In this document: positions 26,130 to 35,417 of the stretch, one piece after another | Layout of the letters: every line of letters starts with the position of its first letter | Numbering within the stretch: the stretch's first letter is position 1 | NCBI GenBank assembly: GCA_035943935.1 | Contig: DASZBR010000002.1 | Location: 62,001 to 126,000, forward strand | DNA: 64,000 bases | Direction: 5' to 3' | From: DASZBR01 sp035943935 | GTDB lineage: Bacteria > Pseudomonadota > Gammaproteobacteria > DASZBR01 | The notes under the pieces: generated by a model | What the model saw: only the letters and a program-made list of their open reading frames with translations | Database searches by the model: none | Told to the model about the DNA's origin: nothing | Translations under genes and position numbers: made by a program

Positions 26130-27308
26130 ATGGAACCCAATCACATTCTTTTCAATCTTTTCCTTATCTTTACTGGCGCGGCATTGCTGTCGACGTTGGT
26201 ATTGTTAACCCGTCAGTCACTCTTGGTGGCTTATTTATTGTTGGGGCTGCTATTTGGTCCATTTGGATTAAAGCTCATTCCTGACAGAGAATTGGCGCGT
26301 CAAATTGGTGATATTGGCATTATCTTCTTGTTGTTTTTGCTGGGTGTGGAATTAAATCCCCGTGATCTCTGGCAGATGTTTCTCAAAATCAGTTGGATTG
26401 CGATTCTGAGTTCAATCATATTTTTTATCGTCGGCGCGGGTGTGGCGTATATCTTTGGTTTTACCTTAGAAGAATGTGTTGTCGTGGGTGCTGCGATGAT
26501 GTTTTCAAGTACCATTATTGGATTAAAACTGTTGCCGAGTTCAACGCTGCATCATCAGCGTGTCGGTGAAATTATGGTCGGTATTTTATTGTTCCAAGAT
26601 TTAATTGCCATTGCGGCGATGTTGGTTATTCATGGAATGGCGACACCGGGTGGTGCATATTGGTTAGATTTTGGGATGGCGCTCATCACACTACCGACAT
26701 TGTTATTAGTTGCATTCAGTGTAGAGCGCTATGTGTTGCGACCGATGTTGAGTCGATTTGATACGGTGCAGGAATATATTTTTCTGGTGGCCATTGCGTG
26801 GTGTTTGGGCATGGCAAAATTAGCGGCGCACTTTGGTCTGTCCGATGAAATTGGTGCATTTATTGCGGGTGTGGCGATCGCCGAAGGGCCTATTGCTTCT
26901 TATATTACAGAGAATTTACGACCCATTCGTGATTTTTGTTTAGTGATGTTTTTCTTTACGATCGGCGCTGGATTTAATTTACAACTGTTACCCGAAATTT
27001 TAGTGCCGGCGATATTGTTAGCAGCGATTTTTCTCATATTCAAACCTTATGTATTTGAATTTTTATTAAAGCGTTCGGGTGAGGTGAGACATATTGCAGC
27101 AGAAGCGGGTGTGCGATTAGGGCAGGCCAGTGAGTTTTCGCTTTTGTTGGGTGTGATGGCGTATCAAATGGTCCCGGATTTAATTGATGCAAAAACCAAT
27201 TATTTAATTCAAGCGGTGACCATTATTACGTTTATCGTCTCGTGTTATTGGGTGGGTTCAAAATATCCGACGCCCATGTCTTTCGATAAAAAACTTCATA
27301 AGGCTTAA
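26130..27308 (+). CDS. CPA2-family cation:proton antiporter, no regulatory domain
   Basis: A 392-residue membrane protein with about 12 hydrophobic segments. It shows CPA2 landmarks: LLVAYLLLGLLFGPFG, DIGIIFLLFLLGVELNP, FSSTIIGLKLLP, GILLFQDLIAIAA and LSDEIGAFIAGVAIAEGP. KefB/KefC/YbaL members carry a C-terminal TrkA-N (RCK) domain, but this one stops right after the last helix, so it is the short form. It likely exchanges K+ or Na+ for protons across the inner membrane. The ATG at 26130 was chosen because the open frame upstream overlaps divergent rlmJ. Confidence 0.88.
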   Translation: MEPNHILFNLFLIFTGAALLSTLVLLTRQSLLVAYLLLGLLFGPFGLKLIPDRELARQIGDIGIIFLLFLLGVELNPRDLWQMFLKISWIAILSSIIFFIVGAGVAYIFGFTLEECVVVGAAMMFSSTIIGLKLLPSSTLHHQRVGEIMVGILLFQDLIAIAAMLVIHGMATPGGAYWLDFGMALITLPTLLLVAFSVERYVLRPMLSRFDTVQEYIFLVAIAWCLGMAKLAAHFGLSDEIGAFIAGVAIAEGPIASYITENLRPIRDFCLVMFFFTIGAGFNLQLLPEILVPAILLAAIFLIFKPYVFEFLLKRSGEVRHIAAEAGVRLGQASEFSLLLGVMAYQMVPDLIDAKTNYLIQAVTIITFIVSCYWVGSKYPTPMSFDKKLHKA

Positions 27309-27314
27309 GATCAC

Positions 27315-27806
27315 ATGCTTAAAAATGTCCAAGATGTTCCTTCTCCCAATTGCAATGAACGTCCCGAAAACGCAGTGATCAATATGATTGTGATTCATGG
27401 TATTAGCATTCCAGAAGGTGAGTATGGAAATGATAATGTCATTAAGCTTTTTCAAAACCGTTTAAAATCCATGCAAGAATTAAAAGTATCGTCGCATTTG
27501 TATATTCGTCGTGATGGTGAAGTGATTCAATTTGTGCCATTTGATTTACGTGCGTGGCATGCGGGTGTGTCGAATTTTCAGGGCGAAGAAAATTGCAATG
27601 ATTTTTCAATTGGCATTGAATTAGAAGGTTCGAATCATGAAGTATATACGGATAGTCAATATGAAAAATTAAAAGAAATTATTAAGTATTTAAAAAAGAG
27701 ATATCCCGCTATTACGAATGAAAGAATTATTGGACATTCTGATATTGCGCCGGGACGTAAAACGGATCCAGGTCCGTTTTTTGAGTGGGATAGGATACGG
27801 TCGTAA
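27315..27806 (+). CDS. ampD: 1,6-anhydro-N-acetylmuramyl-L-alanine amidase AmpD
   Basis: A 163-residue amidase_2 domain protein. The zinc ligands sit in IVIHGISIPEGEYG, AWHAGVSNFQG and GHSDIAPGRKTDPGP, all present. It cleaves anhydro-muropeptides in the cytosol during murein recycling and so controls beta-lactamase inducers in species with AmpR. It is followed by ampE after 49 bases. A perfect 20-bp palindrome spans its stop codon. Confidence 0.95.
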   Translation: MLKNVQDVPSPNCNERPENAVINMIVIHGISIPEGEYGNDNVIKLFQNRLKSMQELKVSSHLYIRRDGEVIQFVPFDLRAWHAGVSNFQGEENCNDFSIGIELEGSNHEVYTDSQYEKLKEIIKYLKKRYPAITNERIIGHSDIAPGRKTDPGPFFEWDRIRS

Positions 27807-27818
27807 TTAATTACGACC
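27799..27818. terminator. Perfect 20-bp palindrome at the ampD stop
   Basis: GGTCGTAATT pairs exactly with AATTACGACC, immediately followed by TT and an AT-rich stretch with TATACT at 27823. It can form a hairpin between ampD and ampE; without a real T run it may attenuate or stabilise rather than stop the transcript. Confidence 0.45.
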
Positions 27819-27855
27819 TTACTATACTGATAGATAAAATACAGCGAGACTTTTT

Positions 27856-28521
27856 ATGGTTACATTACTTTCTATTTTAGCGGTCTGGGCATTATTTAAA
27901 TACGCCCATCTTCGTGGATTTTTCTCCCGCATTCGCGGATTGGAATATGTCATGGAGAAAGTCAATCTTTCGCCGTCCATCTTAGCGTTAATCATATTGT
28001 TTTTCTTTTCGATAGTATTAGCGGGTTTACGCGCACACTTTTATCCTATTTATATTTTATTAAGTATTTTTATATTGGCGTATGGTTGGAGTTATGAAGA
28101 AAAAGAAATCATTATTCCGGGAACATTGCATGATCAAGTACGATTTGTTTTTTTGCAGGCGTTATATGAACCGTTTGCAATCATTTTTTGGTTTGTAGTG
28201 TTAGGGCCGATTGGTGTGTTGTTTTATGATTTCGCGCGACGCGCTAATTTAAATCGTTCTATTTTGGACTGGCCAGCGGCGCGGGTGCTTGGTTTGGGTT
28301 ACGCGCTTGCGGGATATTTTCCTCCCGCGTTCCGGTATTGGTCTTCCACATTAAAAGATTTGGAGACGACGCGCTTTTTGGAAGAATGTGGGATGTTGGC
28401 ACTGACGGGCGAAGAGAAAAATCCTCAGATAGAGCTAGATCAAGCGCGTTCCCTCGTGAATCGTGCGTGTATAATGTTGCTTGTTGTTTTAGCGTTGGTT
28501 GCTCTGGGAAGGTTTTTGTAG
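27856..28521 (+). CDS. ampE: AmpE-like inner membrane protein
   Basis: A 221-residue protein with four or five hydrophobic stretches. The AmpE signature segments are VLGPIGVLFYDFARRAN and the C-terminal VNRACIMLLVVLALVALG. AmpE is the membrane partner of AmpD in beta-lactamase induction; its molecular role is unclear. It is shorter than the E. coli protein (284). The last 263 bases overlap, in antisense, the 3' end of the giant membrane protein gene. Confidence 0.85.
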   Translation: MVTLLSILAVWALFKYAHLRGFFSRIRGLEYVMEKVNLSPSILALIILFFFSIVLAGLRAHFYPIYILLSIFILAYGWSYEEKEIIIPGTLHDQVRFVFLQALYEPFAIIFWFVVLGPIGVLFYDFARRANLNRSILDWPAARVLGLGYALAGYFPPAFRYWSSTLKDLETTRFLEECGMLALTGEEKNPQIELDQARSLVNRACIMLLVVLALVALGRFL

Positions 28522-31495
28522 GGTCGAAAAGCCCGCTCGCTATTTTTGCATGGCTTCCCTCTACGGCAGGAACTGCTGCTGGTTTTAATCCGAGTGCAGC
28601 AGCTTCTTCAGTTCTTATTGTATTTGGCGTGAGCGGATCAACTGCTTTCTTAGCTACTCTTTCAGATACTGCATCAACTGCTTGATTAGGATTGAGTTTA
28701 TCCAGACAGTTTTTCTCAAACTTTTTATAATGTTTTTCGGGATTAATTTCTACTGCGCGTAGTCCCTCGAGAAAATCTTTCTGCATTTCAGCTTTGACAA
28801 GAGAATTACCCATTGTGGTAAGCGCTGTCCATTTTTCGCTGATTTTGCCATGCGGATCTAATGTGGATACCTTTTCGGGTGCCATGATTTTGTTGTATTC
28901 GGCTTCATGCTTATCAATTTCTTCATGAACCGTCGCTTCTCTTGTTTTACGATCCGTGAGTTTGCTTTCTCTTTCCGCACGCATTTTTCTTATCGCTAAA
29001 ATTGTTATTACAATTAATGCAGTGAGAAGAATGGCGCCGCCAACGGGTCCCGTAATAACGAGTGCACCCGCAATACTCAATCCAAGACCAGCAACAGCTA
29101 ATGCTAAAAATATAACCGGAATAGCCGTTCTTATATAAGGTTTAAACGCATCGACAACTATGTCGCGTCTTTCTTGCGACGTTAATGTAAAGTTTGCCCC
29201 AGTACCTTTTGCGAGAGCAGCATATTTTTTCTGGTTTTTTTCAAAGTCAGGAATGTCGCGGTTTTTATTTTTTTCAATTTCAGCTTGTTCTGCTTTGTAT
29301 TTATCCGTACAAATTTTAAAATCATTTTTGAGTGAATTAAATTGGGTATTAAAGTCTTCAGTAGAACACGTGCCGTTCATTACACATTTCACGCCTTGCA
29401 AAAAGTCGCGCTGAATTTGAGCTTTTGCAGGTAAGTTGCCACCCCATTCAGTATCCCAGTTGTTGTTAATGTCGAGCCATTTATTTCGTAGGTCGTTTTT
29501 ATTGATGAGCATATTTTCTTGTGAAAGAAGTCTCTCGAATTCTAATTGATTAAACTCCATTTCTTTTTGCGCTTTTTCTTCGCGTTCTTTTTTAATCTTT
29601 TCAATTTCGATGTGTGTATTTACGGCACCGACAATAATACCGACGATAGCCGCAGCAACACACAATGCAACTAAAGGCCAATTAAAAACAGCCGGAACGA
29701 GAGTGAGAAGTGTTCCAAGATGAACAACGGTTAGTCCGCCGAGAAAAAATACGGGTCCGCCAAATTCTAGGAAAGAGAAACAGGCATTGAAACCGACGCG
29801 TAGACGTTCTCGATTGGTGAGATTGTTTTCATTGAAACGTTGATATTTATTTAAGTCAAAAATAGGACCGGGTTTTGTGACGGCTTTATATTGAATGACA
29901 TCTACTGAAAGCGTAAGAAGGGTTGGTTTTGGTCGTGTGGGATCCAGTCTGCAATCAAAAAATTCTCTTTCGCGCGCTGCGCGTCTACTGGGTTCGCCGA
30001 TGGCTTGAATTTTTGTCCAGCGTTCTTTTTCCTCAGCAGTTAAATCATTTTTTATTTTGTCATAGTCTTTTTTATGGGCTAATAAATAATCCTGAATTTT
30101 TTCTTCGCGCTCTTCGAGTTTTTTGGCACGTTCTATAAAGTAGCGGGGGATGGCGAGTAGCAGTCCAACCGCAACAAATGCCGCTAACATGATCCAACCC
30201 GTCGGCGTGGTGAACAATGCGATGAGGGTAGGCGCATGGGTAAAGTTAACGCCCGGAGCGCTGGCCGCACAAATAAACCACATGATACCTAAACCAAGAC
30301 TGGTCAAAAATAAATTTCTATTTTCCTTTTTGGGAAGCTGATTAACCGGACGCATATCTTGTAGGTCTAATTGTTCTTGCGTGACGATAACAGTTTCAAG
30401 TTTTGGGGTGTCGACAGGGATTTTAATTTTCGCTAAAAATTTATTATCAAAATCTGTAAATTTATTGGAATCCGCGATTACAGCACGCATGCCTTTTAGA
30501 AAATCATTTTGTATGGCAACACGAGAGGGTGAGGCTTTTTGCTCAGGGCCAAAATGTAATTTCCACAGATGACTAAACCTATCTTTATAAATGCCCTGTT
30601 TTTCAAAGCTTAATAGATTCTCAAACAATTGGTTGTTGGCGTTGAATTCTTCTTCGGCTTTTTCATAACGTGCTTCAATAATCTTTTGTTTTCGATGACT
30701 GAACGTAAACGTTTTCGCGATGACCGCGAGCACGCCCGCACCTACAGCGCCACCAAAGAAAGCTAAACCAATCGTGTTATTGAAAAAGGCTTTAAGGGGG
30801 TTAAAACCAAAACCCGAGGAGCTCACAAAGAGTACCCCTGCAAGACACAACAGCGGGATGAACCACTTAAGGAAGGTGAAGCCGAGAGAAAGACCCCAAT
30901 AAACTTTTTCTTGGGTAGTTAAGGTGTCATTTAAGGCTTGATGAGAATTAAATTCAGGGATTGCTTGTTGTTCTTGAGCTCTTATCTGCGCTTCAGCATT
31001 TATCTTTGCAGCAGCGAGATCTTTTTCTAAAACCTCAGGACGGTGTCGAATCATCCATTGGAGTTTATAACGCGTTTCGTGATCATGAATTTGGGCGCTG
31101 AGTTTCCAGAGCTCTTTTTGGTTTTCATCGACTAAAGGCTTTTCGACAAGACTGTCGTTTAATTTAACCAACTCTTCGAGGATTTTTTGATCATGCTCTG
31201 CACGATCTCTGTCTTTGACCTTCTTGTAACCAAAGAAACCCATGAAAGTTCCGGCAAGCGAAGAGAGCGCTGAGGTAATCCAAAATAGGGGAGAGAGCCA
31301 GAACTTAAAACGAAAACTGTATCCCGTAATTCCACCACCATCACCCGTCGTGACAATAGTTTTTCTGGCGTATTCGGCATTGGCTTCTGAATTGTCAGGC
31401 ACAAATTTTTTGCGAATATTTTCAGCTGCCCATCGATCAAACAATGGTGCAACATATTCCGCAACAGGATCATTTGTGTAAGCTTTGTTTACCAT
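28259..31495 (-). CDS. Orphan modular membrane protein with PmrA-box promoter
   Basis: A 1078-residue protein from the ATG at 31495, which lies about 12 bases after GAAGGG; a TTG nine codons upstream would fall at the predicted transcript start. It contains five hydrophobic hairpins (starting WLSPLFWITSALSSLAG, LGFTFLKWFIPLLCLAG, LFLTSLGLGIMWFICAA, NACFSFLEFGGPVFFLG and AIPVIFLALAVAGLGL). Each is followed by a charged helical region. A recurrent end motif (IQNDFLKGMRAV, IQRDFLQGVKCV, MQKDFLEGLRAV at about 328, 690 and 902) shows tandem modules of roughly 200-350 residues. The Pro/Ser-rich tail lies antisense to ampE. A PmrA box and a TATAAT precede it. It is a candidate Dot/Icm effector. Confidence 0.78.
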   Translation of the reverse strand: MVNKAYTNDPVAEYVAPLFDRWAAENIRKKFVPDNSEANAEYARKTIVTTGDGGGITGYSFRFKFWLSPLFWITSALSSLAGTFMGFFGYKKVKDRDRAEHDQKILEELVKLNDSLVEKPLVDENQKELWKLSAQIHDHETRYKLQWMIRHRPEVLEKDLAAAKINAEAQIRAQEQQAIPEFNSHQALNDTLTTQEKVYWGLSLGFTFLKWFIPLLCLAGVLFVSSSGFGFNPLKAFFNNTIGLAFFGGAVGAGVLAVIAKTFTFSHRKQKIIEARYEKAEEEFNANNQLFENLLSFEKQGIYKDRFSHLWKLHFGPEQKASPSRVAIQNDFLKGMRAVIADSNKFTDFDNKFLAKIKIPVDTPKLETVIVTQEQLDLQDMRPVNQLPKKENRNLFLTSLGLGIMWFICAASAPGVNFTHAPTLIALFTTPTGWIMLAAFVAVGLLLAIPRYFIERAKKLEEREEKIQDYLLAHKKDYDKIKNDLTAEEKERWTKIQAIGEPSRRAAREREFFDCRLDPTRPKPTLLTLSVDVIQYKAVTKPGPIFDLNKYQRFNENNLTNRERLRVGFNACFSFLEFGGPVFFLGGLTVVHLGTLLTLVPAVFNWPLVALCVAAAIVGIIVGAVNTHIEIEKIKKEREEKAQKEMEFNQLEFERLLSQENMLINKNDLRNKWLDINNNWDTEWGGNLPAKAQIQRDFLQGVKCVMNGTCSTEDFNTQFNSLKNDFKICTDKYKAEQAEIEKNKNRDIPDFEKNQKKYAALAKGTGANFTLTSQERRDIVVDAFKPYIRTAIPVIFLALAVAGLGLSIAGALVITGPVGGAILLTALIVITILAIRKMRAERESKLTDRKTREATVHEEIDKHEAEYNKIMAPEKVSTLDPHGKISEKWTALTTMGNSLVKAEMQKDFLEGLRAVEINPEKHYKKFEKNCLDKLNPNQAVDAVSERVAKKAVDPLTPNTIRTEEAAALGLKPAAVPAVEGSHAKIASGLFDPTKTFPEQPTLKQQATLYTHDSRGNALDLALSEDFSLRPSVPTSHILPKSASSPNLLMWKTNTGTREENIPQARNPNQAPAPLASPK

Positions 31496-31533
31496 TTTTC
31501 GTTTTAGCCCTTCACAGTACAAATCAACTCAAA

Positions 31534-31539
31534 ATTATA
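31534..31539 (-). promoter_or_regulatory. -10 box of the modular membrane protein gene
   Basis: A perfect TATAAT on the minus strand, about 22 bases downstream of the PmrA-type box and about 39 bases before the chosen start codon. Confidence 0.55.
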
Positions 31540-31559
31540 ATCCTAAACTTTCAGAGAAA

Positions 31560-31578
31560 CCTTAAGGAAACCTTAAGG
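31560..31578. promoter_or_regulatory. PmrA-type box between modular membrane gene and potA
   Basis: Two CCTTAAGG palindromes separated by AAA give CTTAA-N6-CTTAA on both strands, the classic 11-base repeat of the PmrA response regulator. It sits where the -35 element of the minus-strand gene would be, 22 bases from TATAAT. Because it is symmetric it could also affect potA. Confidence 0.7.
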
Positions 31579-31596
31579 AATCAATTAAATTTCTGC

Positions 31597-31602
31597 TTGA
31601 CA
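31597..31602 (+). promoter_or_regulatory. Possible -35 box of the pot operon
   Basis: A perfect TTGACA 70 bases before the potA ATG. The -10 at the right distance (CATTCT) is poor and the spacer is a G run, so the promoter may need an activator. Confidence 0.35.
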
Positions 31603-31671
31603 GGGGGGGTGGTTTGTCCCATTCTGCAGCCAGTTTTTTACGGGTTTTTTGAAGAGGTGAGTCAACGAAAA

Positions 31672-32766
31672 ATGAACCAGAACATTATTGAATTTCGCGG
31701 CGTGTCGAAGTTGTATCACGATCATCCTGTTCTCCATAATATCAATTTAGAAGTACGCAACGGTGAATTCTTAACGTTGCTCGGGCCATCAGGGTGCGGC
31801 AAAACAACTCTATTGCGACTTATATCAGGTTTCGAAGAGCCCACGCAAGGGGAGATTTTCATCGATGGAAAAAACGTCAAAGGCCTGATGCCACAAGAGA
31901 GACACGTCAATACCGTCTTCCAAAGTTATGCGCTTTTTCCTCATATGACTGTCTTCGATAACGTTGCGTTTGGTCTGCGTTGTAAACAGCTTTCTAAAGC
32001 CGAAATTGAACACCGTGTGACCGAAGCATTGCACATGGTAAAGCTTTCTCCTTTAGCCTTACGTAAACCCGATCAACTCAGCGGTGGTCAGCAACAACGC
32101 GTGGCGATTGCAAGAGCCGTCGTTAACAAGCCCCTGGTTTTATTACTCGATGAGCCATTAAGTTCTTTAGATTACCGTCTGAGAAAATTAATGCAGATTG
32201 AGCTAAAACAATTACAAACCCAATTGGGCATAACCTTTATATTCGTCACGCATGATCAAGAAGAAGCGCTGTCGATGTCTGATCGCGTCGTTGTGATGCA
32301 AGAGGGCGTGATAGAACAAATTGGAACACCGCGCGAAGTCTATGAAAATCCTGAAAATTTACGCGTTGCGAAATTTATTGGTGAAGTGAATATTTTCGAG
32401 ACCCATATTATTAAAGCCGATGAAAAGCAGCTAGAAGTCCATTTTGAAAACCAAACGTATATATTGAAAAATAAAAATAATTACGAAACGGGAGATAAAG
32501 TCTGTGTATTAGTTCGACCGGAAGATATTCAAGTGTGGGGTCAATCCGAAGTCACGGATTCCACCGGCATGTTTCCTGCCAAAGTCGAGCAAGTGATTTA
32601 TAAAGGCGTGACGGTAGATTTAATGTTGAGATTGCCCAGTCAAAAAGCCTTATCGGCAACGCAGTTTTTTAACGAAGATGATGATAAGTTAGATTATCGC
32701 GTGGGTGAGTCAGTGTGGATTCAGTGGTTTCCCGGGTGGGAGGTTATATTACCCGATGAACATTAA
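31672..32766 (+). CDS. potA: Spermidine/putrescine ABC transporter ATPase
   Basis: A 364-residue ATPase with Walker A GPSGCGKTT, the ABC signature LSGGQQQRVA, Walker B VLLLDEPLSSLD and the switch His in FVTHDQEE. A TOBE-like C-terminal domain follows. I take the ATG at 31672 after GAAGAGGTGAG, which matches the usual PotA start; the frame is open 76 codons further up without similarity. It energises polyamine import through PotBC. It overlaps potB by 11 bases. Confidence 0.95.
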   Translation: MNQNIIEFRGVSKLYHDHPVLHNINLEVRNGEFLTLLGPSGCGKTTLLRLISGFEEPTQGEIFIDGKNVKGLMPQERHVNTVFQSYALFPHMTVFDNVAFGLRCKQLSKAEIEHRVTEALHMVKLSPLALRKPDQLSGGQQQRVAIARAVVNKPLVLLLDEPLSSLDYRLRKLMQIELKQLQTQLGITFIFVTHDQEEALSMSDRVVVMQEGVIEQIGTPREVYENPENLRVAKFIGEVNIFETHIIKADEKQLEVHFENQTYILKNKNNYETGDKVCVLVRPEDIQVWGQSEVTDSTGMFPAKVEQVIYKGVTVDLMLRLPSQKALSATQFFNEDDDKLDYRVGESVWIQWFPGWEVILPDEH

Positions 32767-33625
32767 TCGTCGATTTCAATATTTTTCCATTGGATTAATT
32801 TGGGTTTGGCTCGGTATTTTTGCGTGTATTCCCATTTTATTAGTGTTAGCGACGAGTTTATTGTCACATAATGTTGATACGGATTTTATTCAGCTCCACT
32901 TAACACTGCAAAATTATATCGCTTTAATTGATACCGTATACTTAAAAATATTTTTACATTCTTTTTATCTATCCGGCACGGTAACGATACTGTGCTTAGT
33001 ATTGGGTTATCCGTTTGCGTATATTTTAGCGCGCATGGATGAAAAAATTCGGGGCATATTATTATTGCTGGTGATTATTCCCTTTTGGACCAGTTCACTG
33101 ATTCGAACATACGCTATTGTTATATTGTTAAAAGCCAAGGGTATCTTGAATGCGTTTTTAATTTATTTAGGGTTTATTCATCAGCCACTGCAATTATTAT
33201 ATACCAATACCGCTGTATTAATTGGCCTGGTGTATACGTTATTACCCTTTATGATATTGCCTCTGTACGCCAACATTGAAAAATTAGACACGGAATTATT
33301 GGATGCCGCGAGAGATTTGGGCGCGTCGCGTTTGCGTATGTTTTTCAAAATTATTTTGCCACTCACCTGGCCCGGAATTTTAGCGGGATGTATGTTGGTC
33401 TTTTTACCTGCGATGAGCATGTTTTACATTCCGGATTTATTAGGCGGTGCAAAAAGCATGTTGGTGGGAAATTTAATTGAAGATCAATTTTTAGCCGCAC
33501 ACAATTGGCCATCGGGTGCAGCGGTCAGTATTATGCTGACATTATTAATGGGATTACTGCTAGGCATCTATTGGTATACGGCAAGTGTTGATACTAAAAA
33601 TAAGAAGGAGCCGACCTTCTTATGA
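32756..33625 (+). CDS. potB: Spermidine/putrescine permease PotB
   Basis: A 289-residue inner membrane permease with six hydrophobic segments and the EAA-type loop (LDAARDLGASRLRMFFKIILP) written here as LDAARDLGAS then RLRMFFKIILP, which docks on PotA. The start at 32756 gives MNINRRFQYF and lies inside the potA 3' end. Length and order (A, B, C, D) follow the Escherichia coli operon. It overlaps potC by 4 bases. Confidence 0.95.
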   Translation: MNINRRFQYFSIGLIWVWLGIFACIPILLVLATSLLSHNVDTDFIQLHLTLQNYIALIDTVYLKIFLHSFYLSGTVTILCLVLGYPFAYILARMDEKIRGILLLLVIIPFWTSSLIRTYAIVILLKAKGILNAFLIYLGFIHQPLQLLYTNTAVLIGLVYTLLPFMILPLYANIEKLDTELLDAARDLGASRLRMFFKIILPLTWPGILAGCMLVFLPAMSMFYIPDLLGGAKSMLVGNLIEDQFLAAHNWPSGAAVSIMLTLLMGLLLGIYWYTASVDTKNKKEPTFL

Positions 33626-34389
33626 ATCGCATTACTCGCTTAGCCTATTTGGGGGCTATTTATTTATTCTTTTATTTTCCCATATTAATTTTAATTATCT
33701 ATTCGTTTAATGATTCTGCTTATTCTATGGTATGGCACGGAACGAGCACGCAATGGTATCGCGAATTAGTGAAAGATACGGATTTACAAGTCATTGCGTT
33801 GCATTCGCTGACGGTAGGTGTATTAGCGGCAACGTTCGCGACTATCATGGGGACATTAACTGCCGTAGCGTTATATCGCTATAATTTTACCGGCAAAAAA
33901 TTACTTCGCGCGCTAATTTTTATTCTTATAGTTTCGCCAGATATCGTCATGGCTATTTCTTTATTAATATTATTTTCGACCCTGAAAATATCTTTGGGTT
34001 TTTGGACATTATTATTATCCCATATCACTTTTTGTATACCGTTTGTTGTAGTTACCGTCTTTAGTCGAATGGTCGGATTTGACAGAAATATTTTCGAAGC
34101 CGCACGAGATTTGGGTGCGACAGATTTTCAAATTTTTAGGCGTATTTTTGTGCCGATGTTATGGCCGGCTATCATCGCAGGTTGGTTATTAAGTTTTACC
34201 TTATCTCTCGACGACGTGATTATTAGCTATTTTGTAACGGGTCCTGATTATCAAATTTTGCCACTGCAAATATTTTCAATGGTCAGATTGGGTGTGACGC
34301 CTGAAGTGAATGCGTTATGTTCCGTCATGTTTGGATTAACGCTAATAATAGTCTTCAGCGCGCAATTTGTCTTAAGGAAAAAACAGTGA
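33622..34389 (+). CDS. potC: Spermidine/putrescine permease PotC
   Basis: A 255-residue permease partner of PotB with six hydrophobic segments. Its EAA loop reads FEAARDLGATDFQIFRRIFVP (as FEAARDLGATDF then QIFRRIFVP). It starts in the 4-base overlap with potB, and its stop overlaps the GTG of potD. It forms half of the translocation channel for polyamines. Confidence 0.95.
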   Translation: MNRITRLAYLGAIYLFFYFPILILIIYSFNDSAYSMVWHGTSTQWYRELVKDTDLQVIALHSLTVGVLAATFATIMGTLTAVALYRYNFTGKKLLRALIFILIVSPDIVMAISLLILFSTLKISLGFWTLLLSHITFCIPFVVVTVFSRMVGFDRNIFEAARDLGATDFQIFRRIFVPMLWPAIIAGWLLSFTLSLDDVIISYFVTGPDYQILPLQIFSMVRLGVTPEVNALCSVMFGLTLIIVFSAQFVLRKKQ

Positions 34390-35417
34390 AGAAAGTTTTT
34401 TTATTGTTAGGTTTATTGTTGGTGAGCGTGGCGGCGTCTGCTAAAACTAAAGAATTAAACGTCTATAATTGGTCCAATTACATGCCCAAAGATGTGATCG
34501 TCCAGTTTGAAAAAGAGACGGGGATTCACGTTAATTACAGTACATACGATGGCAATGATACGTTGTATGCAAAACTAAAAGCTGATCCGCATGCGGGATA
34601 TGACATCATTGTGCCGACCAGTTACTTTGTTGATCGTATGCGCAATGAACATATGCTGCTGCCCTTAGATAAATCAAAATTATCCAATTTTAAAAATCTC
34701 GATAAAGCTTTATTAAATAAATCGTTTGATCCGGGTAACCAATACTCTATCCCGTATTTTTGGGGGAGTACCGGAATCGTTGTCAATAAAAACTATTTTG
34801 ATCCCAATACGATTACCAGCTGGAATGATTTATGGAATCCGCGATTTAAAGACCAATTATTAATTTTAGATGATCCCCATGATGTTTTTTCTATGGCTTT
34901 GATGGCCCTCGGTTATTCGGCTAACGACGCAGATCCTGATCACTTACATCAAGCTTATTTAAAATTAAAAGCGCTATTGCCTAATGTGAAGCTATTTAAT
35001 TCCGATGCCGCAAAAGTTAATTATATTGATGAAGATGCAACGATTGGCATGGGATACAGTGGTGATACCTATCAGGCCATGTCTGAAAATTCTAATTTAG
35101 TTTATGTGTATCCCAAAGAGGGATTTGTGGTGTGGGTCGATTGCATGGCGATTCCTAAATATGCACCGCATGCAGACAGTGCCTATAAATTCATGAATTT
35201 TTTAATGCGTCCGGATATCGCGGCAAAGCTCAGTGAAGAATTAGATTATGCATCGCCTAATGCAGCAGCGAAAGCGTTACTGCCGAAAGCGATGCGCGAG
35301 AATCCTGCGATTTATCCCGATGATAAAATATTGGCGCGCGCGCAATTTGAAGTCGATCCCGGCAATTTGGATATGCTGTATGAAAAATATATGGAGGAGT
35401 TGAAAGTCAGTGCTTAA
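34386..35417 (+). CDS. potD: Periplasmic spermidine/putrescine-binding protein
   Basis: A 343-residue protein from a GTG overlapping the potC stop. A signal peptide (KKVFLLLGLLLVSVAASA) precedes the mature start KTKELNVYNWSNYMP, the normal PotD beginning. The polyamine pocket aromatic and acidic residues fall in YNWSNY, YDIIVPTSYFVDRM and PYFWGSTGI. It delivers polyamines to PotBC. pgk overlaps its end by 8 bases, so transport and glycolysis genes may be co-transcribed. Confidence 0.95.
   Translation: MKKVFLLLGLLLVSVAASAKTKELNVYNWSNYMPKDVIVQFEKETGIHVNYSTYDGNDTLYAKLKADPHAGYDIIVPTSYFVDRMRNEHMLLPLDKSKLSNFKNLDKALLNKSFDPGNQYSIPYFWGSTGIVVNKNYFDPNTITSWNDLWNPRFKDQLLILDDPHDVFSMALMALGYSANDADPDHLHQAYLKLKALLPNVKLFNSDAAKVNYIDEDATIGMGYSGDTYQAMSENSNLVYVYPKEGFVVWVDCMAIPKYAPHADSAYKFMNFLMRPDIAAKLSEELDYASPNAAAKALLPKAMRENPAIYPDDKILARAQFEVDPGNLDMLYEKYMEELKVSA

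Noticed and set aside
31496..31522. TTG start for the 1078-residue orphan at 31522
   Set aside because: It would lie within a few bases of the transcript start predicted from TATAAT; the ATG at 31495 has a GAAGGG site.
31444..31671. Upstream extension of potA by 76 codons
   Set aside because: The added residues have no ABC similarity and run over the divergent promoter region with the PmrA-type box.
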